The notes under the pieces were generated by a model. The model was not told the DNA's origin. It worked only from the letters and a program-made list of their open reading frames with translations, and ran no database searches. 64,000 nucleotides of DNA, taken from the NCBI GenBank assembly GCA_022432975.1, contig CM039506.1, positions 16,938,121 through 17,002,120 on the forward strand. Reading direction: 5' to 3'. Each line of letters begins with the position of its first letter. The stretch's first letter is position 1. The translations under genes were made by a program, and so were the position numbers. This DNA is from Begonia masoniana (taxonomy: Eukaryota; Streptophyta; Magnoliopsida; Cucurbitales; Begoniaceae). Below, one piece after another: positions 1 to 10,422 of this stretch.

Positions 1-2185
1 AGGGGGTGAACCCTTCACCTATAGCAGGGGGTGAACCCTTCACCTATTAGCAGGGGGTGAATCCTTCACCTATTAGCAGGGGGTGAATCCTTCACCTATT
101 AGCAGGGGGTGAACCCTTCACCTATTCGCAGGGGGTGAATCCCTTCACCTATTCGCAGGGGGTGAATCCCTTCACCTATTCGCAGGGGGTGAATCCCTTC
201 ACCTATTAGCAGGGGGTGAATCCTTCACCTATTAGCAGGGGGTGAATCCTTCACCTATTAGCAGGGGGTGAATCCCTTCACCTATTAGCAGGGGGTGAAC
301 CCTTCACCTATTCGCAGGGGGTGAATCCCTTCACCTATTAGCAGGGGGTGAATCCTTCACCTATTCGCAGGGGGTGAATCCCTTCACCTATTCGCAGGGG
401 GTGAATCCTTCACCTATTAGCAGGGGGTGAATCCTTCACCTATTAGCAGGGGGTGAATCCTTCACCTATTCGCAGGGGGTGAATCCCTTCACCTATTAGC
501 AGGGGGTGAACCCTTCACCTATAGCAGGGGGTGAACCCTTCACCTATAGCAGGGGGTGAACCCTTCACCTATTAGCAGGGGGTGAATCCTTCACCTATTA
601 GCAGGGGGTGAATCCTTCACCTATTAGCAGGGGGTGAATCCCTTCACCTATTAGCAGGGGGTGAACCCTTCACCTATAGCAGGGGGTGAACCCCTTCACC
701 TATTAGCAGGGGGTGAATCCCTTCACCTATTCGCAGGGGGTGAATCCCTTCACCTATTAGCAGGGGGTGAACCCTTCACCTATTAGCAGGGGGTGAACCC
801 TTCACCTATTAGCAGGGGGTGAATCCTTCACCTATTAGCAGGGGGTGAACCCTTCACCTATAGCAGGGGGTGAACCCTTCACCTATAGCAGGGGGTGAAC
901 CCTTCACCTATTCGCAGGGGGTGAATCCCTTCACCTATTAGCAGGGGGTGAATCCTTCACCTATTCGCAGGGGGTGAATCCCTTCACCTATTAGCAGGGG
1001 GTGAACCCTTCACCTATTAGCAGGGGGTGAATCCTTCACCTATTAGCAGGGGGTGAATCCTTCACCTATTAGCAGGGGGTGAATCCTTCACCTATTAGCA
1101 GGGGGTGAATCCTTCACCTATTAGCAGGGGGTGAACCCTTCACCTATTCGCAGGGGGTGAATCCCTTCACCTATTAGCAGGGGATGAATCCCTTCACCTA
1201 TTCGCATGGGGTGAACCCTTCACCTATTAGCAGGGGGTGAATCCCTTCACCTATTAGCAGGGGGTGTACCCTTTACCTATTCGCAGGGGGTGAATCCCTT
1301 CACCTATTAGCAGGGGGTGAATCCCTTCACCTATTAGCAATGGGTGAACCCTTCACCTATAGCAGGGGGTGACCCTTCACCTATTAGCAGGGGGTGAATC
1401 CTTCACCTATTCGCAGGGGGTGAACCCTTCACCTATTAGCAGGGGGTGAATCCCTTCACCTATTAGCAGGGGGTGTACCCTTTACCTATTCGCAGGGGGT
1501 GAATCCCTTCACCTATTAGCAGGGGGTAAATCCCTTCACCTATTAGCAATGGGTGAACCCTTCACCTATTAGCAGGGGGTGAACCCTTCACCTATTAGCA
1601 GGGGGTGAACCCTTCACCTATTAGCAGGGGGTGAACCCTTCACCTATTCGCAGGGGGTGAACCCCTTCACCTATTAGCAGGGGGTGAATCCGTTCACCTA
1701 TTCGCAGGGGGTGAATCCCTTCACCTATTAGCAGGGGGTGAACCCTTTCACCTGTTAGCAGGGGGTGTACCCTTCACCTGTTAGCAGGGGGTGAACCCTT
1801 CACCTGTTAGCAGGGGGTGAATCCTTTCACCTATTCGCAGGGGGTGAACCCTTCACCTATTAGCAGGGGGTGAATCCCTTCACCTATTAGCAGGGGGTGA
1901 ATCCTTTCACCTATTTGCAGGGGGTGAACCCTTCACCTATTCGCAGGGGGTGAATCCTTCACCTATTAGCAGGGGGTGAATCCGTTCACCTATTCGCAGG
2001 GGGTGAATCCCTTCACCTATTAGCAGGGGGTGAACCCTTCACCTGTTAGCAGGGGGTGTACCCTTCACCTATTAGCAGGAGGTGTACCCTTCACCTATAG
2101 CAGGGGGTGTACCCTTCACCTATTAGCAGGGGGTGAATCTCTTCACCTATTAGCAGGGGTGAATCCCTTCACTCCAGTATCATAC
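1..2185. repeat. Palindromic 26-28 bp satellite array inside the element A 3' LTR (about 80 units)
   Basis: The unit is roughly AGGGGGTGAA(C/T)CC(C)TTCACC followed by TATTAGC or TATTCGC. GGTGAA and TTCACC are inverted repeats, so each unit is a short quasi-palindrome. Variation falls mainly in three places: the C/T after GTGAA, two versus three C before TTCACC, and the TTAGC/TTCGC/TAGC linker. The window starts inside the array, so full length is unknown. The same array is only about 610 bp in the other LTR (8194-8805). Confidence 0.95.
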
Positions 2186-2580
2186 CCCAAATGGCACAGC
2201 GGAAACCAATGCATGAACAAAAATCAAATACAGGTTTAACATCAGCATGCCAAACAGGATGACTTCCCTAAAAATCTCATTACAGCCCGTTGGTAAAGTT
2301 GCATAAAACATGGCATCTAGAGTTTAGTAGGCAGTATGAATTAGTCAAAGGTATACCTATATGCAAGTCTAGGTAGTACGTAGTAAGTAGAATAACTCGT
2401 ACCTCTATGGCGAGTCCCTCTATCCTCAGTGAACCGTGGCTCCTCAAGAATGGTTTCAAACTCATCAAAATCCTCTGAATCTGTGAAACAACACAAGGAA
2501 TGGGCTCCGTTAAGGTCCAATCAGGTTTAGAAATGATATAAACTACGAACTGGGGCAAAAACGGGCCAAAACGGCTCGGG

Positions 2581-2724
2581 TTGACTTTTGGTCAAAGTCA
2601 ACGCCTGGTCAAAGTCAATGGTCAAAGTCAACAGTTGACTTTGACTGGTCAACGGTCAAAGTCTAACAGTTGACCTGGACCGATCGACGGTCAGAAGTCA
2701 ACAGTTGACCTTGACCGGTCAACG
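2581..2724. promoter_or_regulatory. Dense TTGAC (W-box core) cluster in the element A 3' LTR
   Basis: I count 16 TTGAC/GTCAA cores on the two strands in about 145 bp, many as TTGACC/TTGACT or GGTCAA. TTGAC(C/T) is the W-box core bound by WRKY factors. Alternating TTGAC and GTCAA also make the block self-complementary. Function is inferred from motif density only. Confidence 0.5.
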
Positions 2725-3736
2725 GTCGGACCGGGTCGGGTTGGACCAAATTCGGTCGGACCGTATCGTGTCGGACTTGGTCTGGCCCACTGGGTTCGGG
2801 TAGGAACCCAGCTTGAACGGCTCAGGTCGGACCCGGCCCAACAGCCGTGTTCTAGGCCGGCCTGCCCCAAACCCAGTTGGAATCGGGTTGGGCTAACTTA
2901 GCCAAGGCCCAACTCGGCCTTTGGGTCTGAGTCAACTCGGCCTTGGGCCTGAGTCAACTCGGCCCAAAGCCCGAGTTGACTCCCCCCAAGGTCGAGTTGA
3001 CCCGACCGTCGGCAGCCGAACGCCGTCGCTACTCCGGCAACCCACCGACGACCTACCCGCGTATAAAAAAATCACGATTCTAACCTGTTTTTCGCCGAAA
3101 ATCGCTTCCAACACGTTCCTCGACTCCAATCCAGACGATTCCAACCAAAAACACCGAAGAATCGACTCAAAACCACAAATCTAACAAAACCTAAAACCCG
3201 AAACTTCTCGGGCAAAAATCGAGAGAAAGAGGGGTTACCTTAAAAAACGCCATTCTCAAACGTTGATTGTAACACCCAGTTTATTAGAATTAAAATAACA
3301 TATTAATCTTCTAAGTGTGAATTTTATAGAATAAAATTCGGGGTAAAAATCAATTAGGTTAATAAGTAACTAAGTGAGGGCATAAGGGTAATTGTCAATT
3401 TATGTTATGGATAACATATTTAAGGAATGATTGAATGAGGTATAGCCGTCATACTCATTTCACTCTCGGTTTTCAGCTCAACCCAGCAGAACTCTTTAGG
3501 CGATTTCCTCACCGATTCCTCCAACCAAGGTGAGTTTAGATTCGATTAATTGCTGATTTTGGTACCTAGGTAGCTTAAGGATCCCAATGTATGCATTTTG
3601 ATAATGTTGCGAGTGAGAGATTCTGCTTGAGGGTTAGAGCAGAATCGGGAATGTTAGATAAATAGAAATGTCAAACCAACTCCTTAGATTTCTGAATAGC
3701 TTAAATTAAGGTTTAACATTCTGTTTATGAATATAG

Positions 3737-3787
3737 GTGAACGAACCCCCGAAGTAGCTCTTAACCGAGCATTTGCTAGGAATCCAG
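3737..3787 (+). other. Candidate 51-nt micro-exon inside the solo LTR
   Basis: It is preceded by ATATAG and followed by GTAAGTAAAG, a perfect CAG|GTAAGT donor. The next acceptor-like site is GATGTAG at 4373-4379. Element C has a candidate micro-exon of the same length sharing ACCCGAAGTAGCT-like sequence. Splicing is inferred. Confidence 0.4.
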
Positions 3788-3944
3788 GTAAGTAAAGTAT
3801 TGCTTGTGCCTTCGGGCCTACATCACAAAACAGTAGGTTTTGTGCGTGATTGTATGTTTCTGTTATCCATGCATCATGATTTATTAAAAACTACGAAAAT
3901 GAATTTTCATGTAAGGAATGGTAAGGTATGAACTGTATGCGACA

Positions 3945-4231
3945 GATCAAGTGTTAAGGGAATTCAACTGCCCCTTAATTAAGTAGGAGGATGTAGACAT
4001 TGGGAGAATTGATCCCACTCCCAAGGGAACCATGGGATCAGATCAAGTGTTAAGGGAATTCATCTGCCCCTTAATTAAGTAGGAGGATGTAGACATTGGG
4101 AGAATTGATCCCACTCCCAAGGGAACCATGGGATCAAATCAAGTGTTAAGGGAATTCATCTGCCCCTTAATTAAGTAGGAGGATGTAGACATTGGAGAAT
4201 TGATCCCACTCCCAAGGGAACCATGGGATCA
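3945..4231 (+). repeat. Three tandem copies of a 96-bp unit in the solo LTR
   Basis: Units start at 3945, 4041 and 4137 and are nearly identical. Each contains a run of short complementary blocks (AAGGGAATTC, GCCCCTTAATTAA, TTGATCCCACTCCCAAGGG). Related but more diverged units occur in the LTRs of element C (about 48170-48360 and 55850-56030), so this is an ancestral module locally triplicated here. Confidence 0.9.
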
Positions 4232-4467
4232 GATCAAGTTGTGAATGAACGTGTATGCCACTGAGATGAGAAAGTAGAAACTGCATGTTTAGGAGTTTAA
4301 GTTCAGCATTACTTTACATATATAAATATATTGCTTTACTTGCTTAGCATTAGGCTAATAGATGAGTTTTGTGATGTAGGCGAAGAAGAGTTAGCAGGTG
4401 TGTCCCCTGATCATGTTGAGGAGTAGAGGATGTTGAAGGAGTGCATTCATGCTTCAACTTGGTAACT

Positions 4468-4551
4468 GATGAGGCGGTTTAGCATGTCGTCTACAGATGA
4501 GGCGGTTTAGCATGTCGTCTACAGATGAGGCGGTTTAGCATGTTGTCTACA
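4468..4551 (+). repeat. Three tandem copies of a 28-bp unit (GATGAGGCGGTTTAGC...)
   Basis: Units start at 4468, 4496 and 4524, followed by a degenerate fourth. Element C LTRs carry a single related GATGAGGCGG site near 48572 and 56250. Confidence 0.88.
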
Positions 4552-4849
4552 GATGAGGAGGTTTAGTGATTAATGATTTAATCTGAGTACATTGAGTTTT
4601 TAGTAAACGAGGCTACAGCTGTTTGATTTCGTATTTTTTTGAGAATTTCTGATTTTCATGTTCTTACTGATTTTTATCAATACAATGACTTGGAGTGTTA
4701 TGAATGGATTTTTGGTAAAATGTTTTAAGTCCGGTTGATAGTCGAAGTTTTCTTGGTTTATATATATGCTGTTTAGTCCATTGGTAGGAGTCGAATAAAT
4801 TTGTATCAGTGGATATGCGTAGAGGTTTATTGCGTTCTGTTGAAGGAAG

Positions 4850-5360
4850 TTGTGTTGATGTCTATCGGTAGATGTCTTAAGGGGTCACGTGAGTAGCACG
4901 TGTTGGCAGATGTAGTCTATTCGATCGGAAGAAGTAGAGTATTAAGTTTGTTGTTTAGTGATCGGCAGGTGCAGTCCGAGAGAGTTAAGTGATTTTGTCG
5001 TTTAGAGAATCGGAAGATGTAGTGTGTATATTAATTCTATCGGAAAGGGTCATATTGTCGTTATCGGTAGATGTCGTGCGCTTGTCTGTTGGGAGATGAA
5101 ATTGTGCTGACTTTATCGGCAGATGAAGTCATGTTGACTTCATCGGCAGATGTAGTGGTGTATGGAGTTATGATGACTTCATCGGCAGATGAAGTCGAGA
5201 GGGAAGCTGTGTAGACGTTATCGGCAGAGGGTGTTGCGTTGTTGTACACGTCATCCGAGTGATGTCTTTTGTTTTCATTCCTTCCGGCTGACGTCATCGG
5301 CAGAAGTCTTCGGTTTTCTATTTCTGCTTCTTTCGTTGACCTTGTCGTCGGCAGATGACT
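4850..5360. promoter_or_regulatory. Cluster of ATCGGCAGATG-type motifs in the solo LTR
   Basis: At least ten copies of (C/T)ATCGG(C/A/T)AGATG occur here, several preceded by TGACTTC or TGACGTC. One complete TGACGTCATCGGCAG is at about 5289-5303. The same motif recurs in LTRs of elements B, C and D and in the copia element. TGACGTCA is the palindromic bZIP (TGA/CRE-type) site. Regulatory function is inferred. Confidence 0.55.
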
Positions 5361-6024
5361 TCAACATTTCCGTTAAACACCCCAACAATATTTTCTACAG
5401 TTTGTCTAACTTCATTGTTGTTTTAAATGATTTTCCGCTGCAAAGTTTTCAAATGTTTTGAATGTTTAGAAAATGTCAAATTTTGAATGTCGAATGAAGT
5501 TTTAAAAATTTATTCGAAATTTCTTAGTCATGATAGAGTGAAGTGTAGCGAACCGGGTTTAGATAATTCGGGGCGTTACATTGATCTACTCCTCGAGACG
5601 AACGTTTTGACACAAAAATCACAGCGAACGGAGTTCGTTCCGGCGTCAGCAATTTTCTCTCCCTCGCAGCTCTCTCTCTCTCTCTCTCTCCTTTCTCTTG
5701 TTTTTCTTTCTGTCGGTAGAGAGAAACAATAAGGTTTTTAATAAAACCTTATTGTTTTAAATTTTTATTTATTATTTTATTTTATATTAAATCCATTTCA
5801 TTTATTATTTTACCTACTTCATTATTATTTTACCTACTTCTTTTTATTTTGATTTTAATTAATTCTTTTATTAAATTTCTACAATTAATTACCTTTAATT
5901 TAACGTTCGTTTTCACGGCTTCAACTCCTACCAAAAATTAACGAAATTGATCCCAATTATTTACACTTAAAATTCGCGAAAAATTTATTCAAATTTTTAC
6001 TACTAAAATTTGGCGGATCTTACA

Positions 6025-6044
6025 TCTTTTCCCCCTCTTTTATG
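6025..6044 (-). other. Polypurine tract of element A
   Basis: Read on the minus strand this is an A/G run (AAAAGAGGGGGAAAAGA) abutting TGTAAGATCC, the LTR start. Its placement fixes the LTR boundary and the minus orientation. Confidence 0.88.
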
Positions 6045-6106
6045 AATTCCGTCCCCGAAATTCGCCTCAACTACACATTATAGAAAAGGTTGGGGTATCT
6101 CTCCAC

Positions 6107-7504
6107 TCATGTCGCCCAGTGGAATATTAAAAAGAAAGAGTTCTCCATCTCCTCGATGGTCAAACCCAACTCCTCGACAAACATAGCAGAAATAAATGAT
6201 TGCAACGCCTCAGTATCAAACAACACCCGAGCAAAAGTATGAAAGATAAGAATAGTACCATCCATAACTGCCAGCTGATCAGGCACAGGAAAGTACTCGG
6301 CCCGGTCTACTGCATATGATTGACCAGCAACTCCCTTATCCTTCTGATCACGACCACGGCTGTGGGCTCTAGAAGTAGATCCACGAAATACATCTGTTCT
6401 CTGTTGCTGAACAGGAGGGGATCCACTAGCAAAGGGTTGCCCAATCGGTCGGTAAGGAGTATCAAAGACAAGTCTATCCTCTGCTCGACGCTGAGGAGTC
6501 TGAAACTGAGCCTGTTGAAAAGAGGGTCGGGTCTGTCCCTGATGCTGGCCCGAAGGGGAGAACGACTCAGTAGCCGAGGGGATATGGAGGGAGTGTCGTC
6601 GCGGCTGCTCCTGAGGCTGCTGCTGTAACGGGCAGTGTCTCCAGAAATGACCCGGCTGGCAACAGGTATGACAAGTGTAGGGGAAATATCTATTGCTCCC
6701 TGACGATTTGCTACTAGATCCAGAGGAGCGACTCGCACCGACACCCTGATCTGACACATGTCGCTGGCCCTTCTTGGTTATCTTTCCCCCTGAAGACCGA
6801 CTACCAGACTCATGCTGAGGGGGGCTATCCCCTGATGAACACAGTCTCTCTATCCTCAAGGCGGCCTCGTACGCCCTGAGCAAGCTATCATACTGGTTCA
6901 CTACTACAATTCGCTTTATGCCAAATTTTAAGCCCTGAAGAAACTTAAGAACCTGGGCCTCCACGTCGGCTCCACCAGAATAGGGCAACAAATGGACAAA
7001 ACGATTATAATAATCCGTCACCGTCTTGGACCCTTGAACCAGCTCGAAGTATGCTCTAGTCATGGCACTCCTGTACTCTCTGCTACTGAACTGGTCCCTG
7101 AACACAGAAGTAAACTCGTCCCACCCCATGGCCTCAGCATTATACTGCCTCCGGAGAGAAGTCCACCAACGCCTAACTGCTTCTCTCAGAAAATGAGCAG
7201 CTATTGGGACTCTGAACTCAACCGGGGTCTGGAGAGTCTCAAAGTTGAGCTCTATGACCTCAAGCCAGTTCTCCGCTTCTGCCGTGTCAGTACCTCCTAC
7301 AAAAGTTGGAGGGTTGAGCTGGCTAAAATCTCGAAAATGTATCCCACGGGAGGTAGTCGAAGTAGGGGTCGGATCAGGGGTGGTGACTGGAGCAGGGGGT
7401 GGAGTCTGGGCACCACTAACCAGGTTCCGCAAAGCCTCCAGTAGCGAGGAAATAGTGCTAGGATCTTGATCAGAACTCCGAGGAACTCTCCTCTTGGGTG
7501 GCAT
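6107..7504 (-). pseudogene. gag: Element A Gag with truncated protease (465 aa)
   Basis: It encodes a Ty3/gypsy capsid/nucleocapsid protein that would package element RNA in cytoplasmic particles. It starts MPPKRRVPR, the MPP-basic start common in Tekay/Del Gag. A retrotransposon-gag domain spans roughly residues 55-215, with a tryptophan pair (RRWW) and the GWDEF/VTDYYNRF blocks. One CCHC knuckle (CHTCCQPGHFWRHC) lies near residue 280. A Q/S-rich linker follows, then a protease start in which the active-site D-(T/S)-G-A reads D-T-E-A. The frame stops about 30 residues later and no RT or integrase follows. It is intact as Gag but broken as Gag-Pol. An acceptor-like TTTTCAG lies just upstream of the ATG. 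Confidence 0.85.
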
Positions 7505-7632
7505 TGTGACAATTCTGAAAACATGAGATTGTATTACATTAGCATTTTTCGTTTATCATTTATCCTTCGTATTTTACTAACTGCTCATACTAGCCCTCAA
7601 ACATTTGTCACTAAGAGGTCATTGAACCTTGC

Positions 7633-7644
7633 GCTCTGATACCA
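7633..7644 (-). other. Primer-binding site of element A (initiator tRNA-Met type)
   Basis: The minus strand reads TGGTATCAGAGC, complementary to the 3' end of plant initiator tRNA-Met, about 11 bp from the LTR end at 7655. Confidence 0.9.
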
Positions 7645-8193
7645 ATAAATTTCTGTCACAACCCGAGAGGGGGCCTAACAGAAACTCCAGGTCAAACAAT
7701 CAACCTCGGAGAGGTCCACCGTCTAACCTAAGGCTAAATTCGGAAGTTTAGTACTAATCCAGGACCTCCTCGAAGCAACAAACATAAGAGAGTACAAACA
7801 ATCGTAGAAATACAGGATAAATGAAAAATAATTACATGCCAAAGTAAGGTACAATCTCGAATATCTTACATAAGAGTACAAAGTAGAGGGAACACAAAGA
7901 TACGACCAAAGGAAAATCCGACTCAGATCAGGTCCACTTCTTACCCTTCTTTCCTTTACCTGAAAAGAATAATAATAAAGAAAATCGTTGGGTGAGTGAC
8001 AAACTCAAAATGAAATGGTACACCTATCACTATCAAAACATGCATTCCAGATTCAGTATTTTTAGGTATCTTCTCCTTTCCCATTTAGAACGATTGTTGG
8101 TGCTAACGACGACTTGACACTGGCCAGATCAGCTAATAGGACTAGCCTAGCTTAGAGTCACTCTCGCCGTCCGTGGGGCGCACCACACATTCC

Positions 8194-8805
8194 ACCTATT
8201 AGCAGGGGGTGAATCCATTCACCTATTAGTAGAGGATGAATCCCTTCACCTATTCGCAGGGGGTGTACCCTTCACCTATCCGCAGGGGGTGAACCCTTCA
8301 CCTATTAGCAGGGGGTGAATCCCTTCACCTATTAGCAGGGGATGTACCCTTCACCTATTCGCAGGGGGTGAATCCCTTCACCTATTAGCAGGGGGTAAAT
8401 CCCTTCACATATTAGCAGGGGGTGAACCCTTCACCTGTTAGCAGGGGGTGAATCACTTCACCTATTCGCAGGGGGTGAACCCTTCACCTATTAGCAGGGG
8501 GTGAATCCTTTCACCTATTTGCAGGGGGTGAACCCTTCACCTATTAGCAGGGGGTGAAACCCTTCACCTATTAGCAGGGGTGAATCTCTTCACCTATTCG
8601 CAGGGGGTGAATCCGTTCACCTATTAGCAGTGGTGAATCCCTTCACCTATTCGCAGGGGGTGAACCCTTCACCTATTAGCAGTGGGTGAATCCCTTCACC
8701 TATTAGCAGGGGGTGTACCCTTCACCTATAGCAGGGGGTGTACCATTCACCTATTAGCAGGGGGTGAATCTCTTCACATATTAGCAGGGGGTGAATCCCT
8801 TCACT
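8194..8805. repeat. GGTGAA/TTCACC satellite, short array in the element A 5' LTR (about 22 units)
   Basis: The unit is the same as in 1-2185 but far fewer copies are present, and more units are degenerate (for example GGATG, ATATT and GGGTAAA variants). The flank after the array (CTCCAGTATCATACCCC) is identical in both LTRs, so the arrays occupy the same LTR position. Confidence 0.93.
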
Positions 8806-9211
8806 CCAGTATCATACCCCAAATGGCACAGCGGAAACCAATGCATGAACAAAAATCAAATACAGGTTTAACATCAGCATGCCAAACAAGATGACTTCCC
8901 TGAAAATCTCATTACAGCCCGTTGGTAAAGTTGCGTAAAACATGGCATCTAGAGTTTAGTAGGCAGTATGAATTAGTCAAAGGTGTACCTATATGCAAGC
9001 CTAGGTAGTACGTAGTAAGTAGAATAACTCGTACCTCTATGGCGAGTCCCTCTATCCTCAGTGAACCGTGGCTCCTCAAGAATGGTTTCAAACTCAGCAA
9101 AATCCTCTGAATCTGTGAATCAACACAAGGAATGGACTCCGTTAAGGTCCAATCAGGTTTAGAAACGATATAAACTACGAACTGGGGCCAAAACGAGCCA
9201 AAACGGCTCGG

Positions 9212-9345
9212 GTTGACTTTTGGTCAAAGTCAACGCCTGATCAAAGTCAACAGTTGACTTTGACTGGTCAACGGTCAGAGTCAACAGTTGACCTTGACCG
9301 GTCGATGGTCAGAAGTCAACAGTTGACCTTGACCGGTCAACGGTC
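9212..9345. promoter_or_regulatory. Dense TTGAC (W-box core) cluster in the element A 5' LTR
   Basis: This is the counterpart of 2581-2724. I count 14 TTGAC/GTCAA cores on the two strands in about 135 bp. Local duplications differ between the two LTR copies. Confidence 0.5.
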
Positions 9346-10132
9346 GGACCGGGTCAAAGGTCGGACCGGGACAAAGGTCGGACCGGGTCGGGTTGGACCA
9401 AATTCGGTCGGACCGTATCAGGTTGGACTTGGTCTGGCCCCACTGGGTTCGGGTAGGAACCCAGCCTGAACGGCTCGGGTCGGACCCGACCCAACAGCCA
9501 TGTTCTGGGCCGGCCTGGCCCAAACCCAGTTGGAATCGGGTTGGGCTAACTTAGCCAAGGCCCAACTCGGCCTTTGGGTCTGAGTCAACTCGGCCTTGGG
9601 CCTGAGTCAACTAGACCCAAAACCCGAGTTGACTCCGCCCAAGGTCGAGTTGACCCGACCGTCGGCAGCCGAACGACGTCGCTACTCCGGCGACCCACCG
9701 ACGACCTACCCGCGTCAAAAAAAAAATCACGATTCTAACCTGTTTTTCGCCGAAAATCGCTTCCAACACGTTCCTCGACTCTAATCCAGTCGATTCCAAC
9801 CAAAAACACCGAAGAATCGACTCAAAACCACAGATCTAACAAAACCTAAAACCTGAAACTTCTCGGGCAAAAATCGAAAGAAAGAGGGGTTACCTTCAAA
9901 AACGCCCTTCACAAACGTTGATCTACTCCTCGAGACGAACGTTTTGATACCAAAATCGCACCGAACGGAGGTCGTTCCGGCGTAAGCGATTTTCTCTCCC
10001 TCGCAGCGCTCTCTCTCTCTCTCTCTCTCTCTCTCCTTTCTCTGGTTTTTCTTTCTGTAGGCAGAGAGAAACAATAAGGTTTTTAATAAAACCTTATTGT
10101 TTTAAATTTTTATTTATTATTTTATTTTATAT

Positions 10133-10141
10133 TAAATTTTA
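10133..10141 (+). repeat. 9-bp target-site duplication of the Pack-MULE, left
   Basis: TAAATTTTA is repeated exactly at 16421-16429. Nine bases is the duplication length of Mutator-like elements. Confidence 0.93.
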
Positions 10142-10305
10142 GGAAAAAGTACCATTTAGACTCCAACGTATGGGGTCAGTGACCATTTGGTACCTAACGT
10201 TTGTTTTGTACCCAATCAAACCCTAACGTATAAAACGTTTGCAATTCAAACCCTACCGTCAATTTTTCAGTTAAAATTGACAGATGCCTTTTTAAAATTA
10301 CCAAA

Positions 10306-10310
<5 letters not shown>
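10142..10310 (+). repeat. Pack-MULE left terminal inverted repeat
   Basis: It pairs with 16250-16420. The inner edge runs into a long (CT)n tract at about 10309-10363, which is only about 16 bp in the right TIR. Confidence 0.92.

Positions 10311-10363
<53 letters not shown>
10309..10363 (+). repeat. (CT)n microsatellite at the inner edge of the left MULE TIR
   Basis: An almost perfect CT run of about 55 bp. The complementary AG run in the right TIR (16241-16256) is much shorter, so the arms have changed length independently. Confidence 0.95.
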
Positions 10364-10365
<2 letters not shown>

Positions 10366-10422
10366 ACAGTCGAAGACCCAGCTTCGAAATTCTGAAACTC
10401 GGCGTAGAAGATGGTGCTCGGA

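Larger units (their letters stand above)
3268..5580 (+). mobile_element. Solo LTR of a Ty3/gypsy element (2313 bp) with TTGAT target duplication
   Basis: It begins TGTAACACCCAG and ends GGGGCGTTACA, the terminal style of gypsy elements B and D. It is flanked by TTGAT at 3263-3267 and 5581-5585. The flanking sequence is contiguous in the intact paralogous LTR near 9912-9918, which serves as an empty site. No PBS or coding region is present, so it is most likely the product of LTR-LTR recombination. Internally it has a 96-bp triplicate, a 28-bp triplicate, intron-like signals and many CATCGGCAGATG-type motifs. It is related to, but distinct from, the LTRs of B, C and D. Confidence 0.93.
1..6024 (-). 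repeat. Element A 3' LTR, partial, interrupted
   Basis: This is homologous to 7655-16669. Shared blocks are 2186-3267 with 8806-9915, and 5581-6024 with 9912-10141 joined to 16421-16669. It is split by the solo LTR at 3268-5580 and continues into the satellite that reaches base 1. The LTR start is at 6024, next to the polypurine tract. Several percent divergence, and repeat-number changes between the paired blocks, indicate an older insertion than elements B and D. Confidence 0.85.

Noticed and set aside
1..2185. CRISPR-like array
   Set aside because: Units are contiguous with no unique spacers, the host is a plant, and the array sits inside an LTR.
2030..2239. Small proteins of the LHLLAGG type from the satellite
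   Set aside because: The frame simply reads the tandem repeat and has no conserved flank.
5640..5705. CT-rich tract and short ORF as a gene 5' end
   Set aside because: It is a microsatellite in the LTR, matched at about 10000-10040.
6307..7469. Plus-strand and alternative-frame ORFs over the element A gag
   Set aside because: They are antisense or shifted shadows of the Gag frame with its conserved zinc knuckle.
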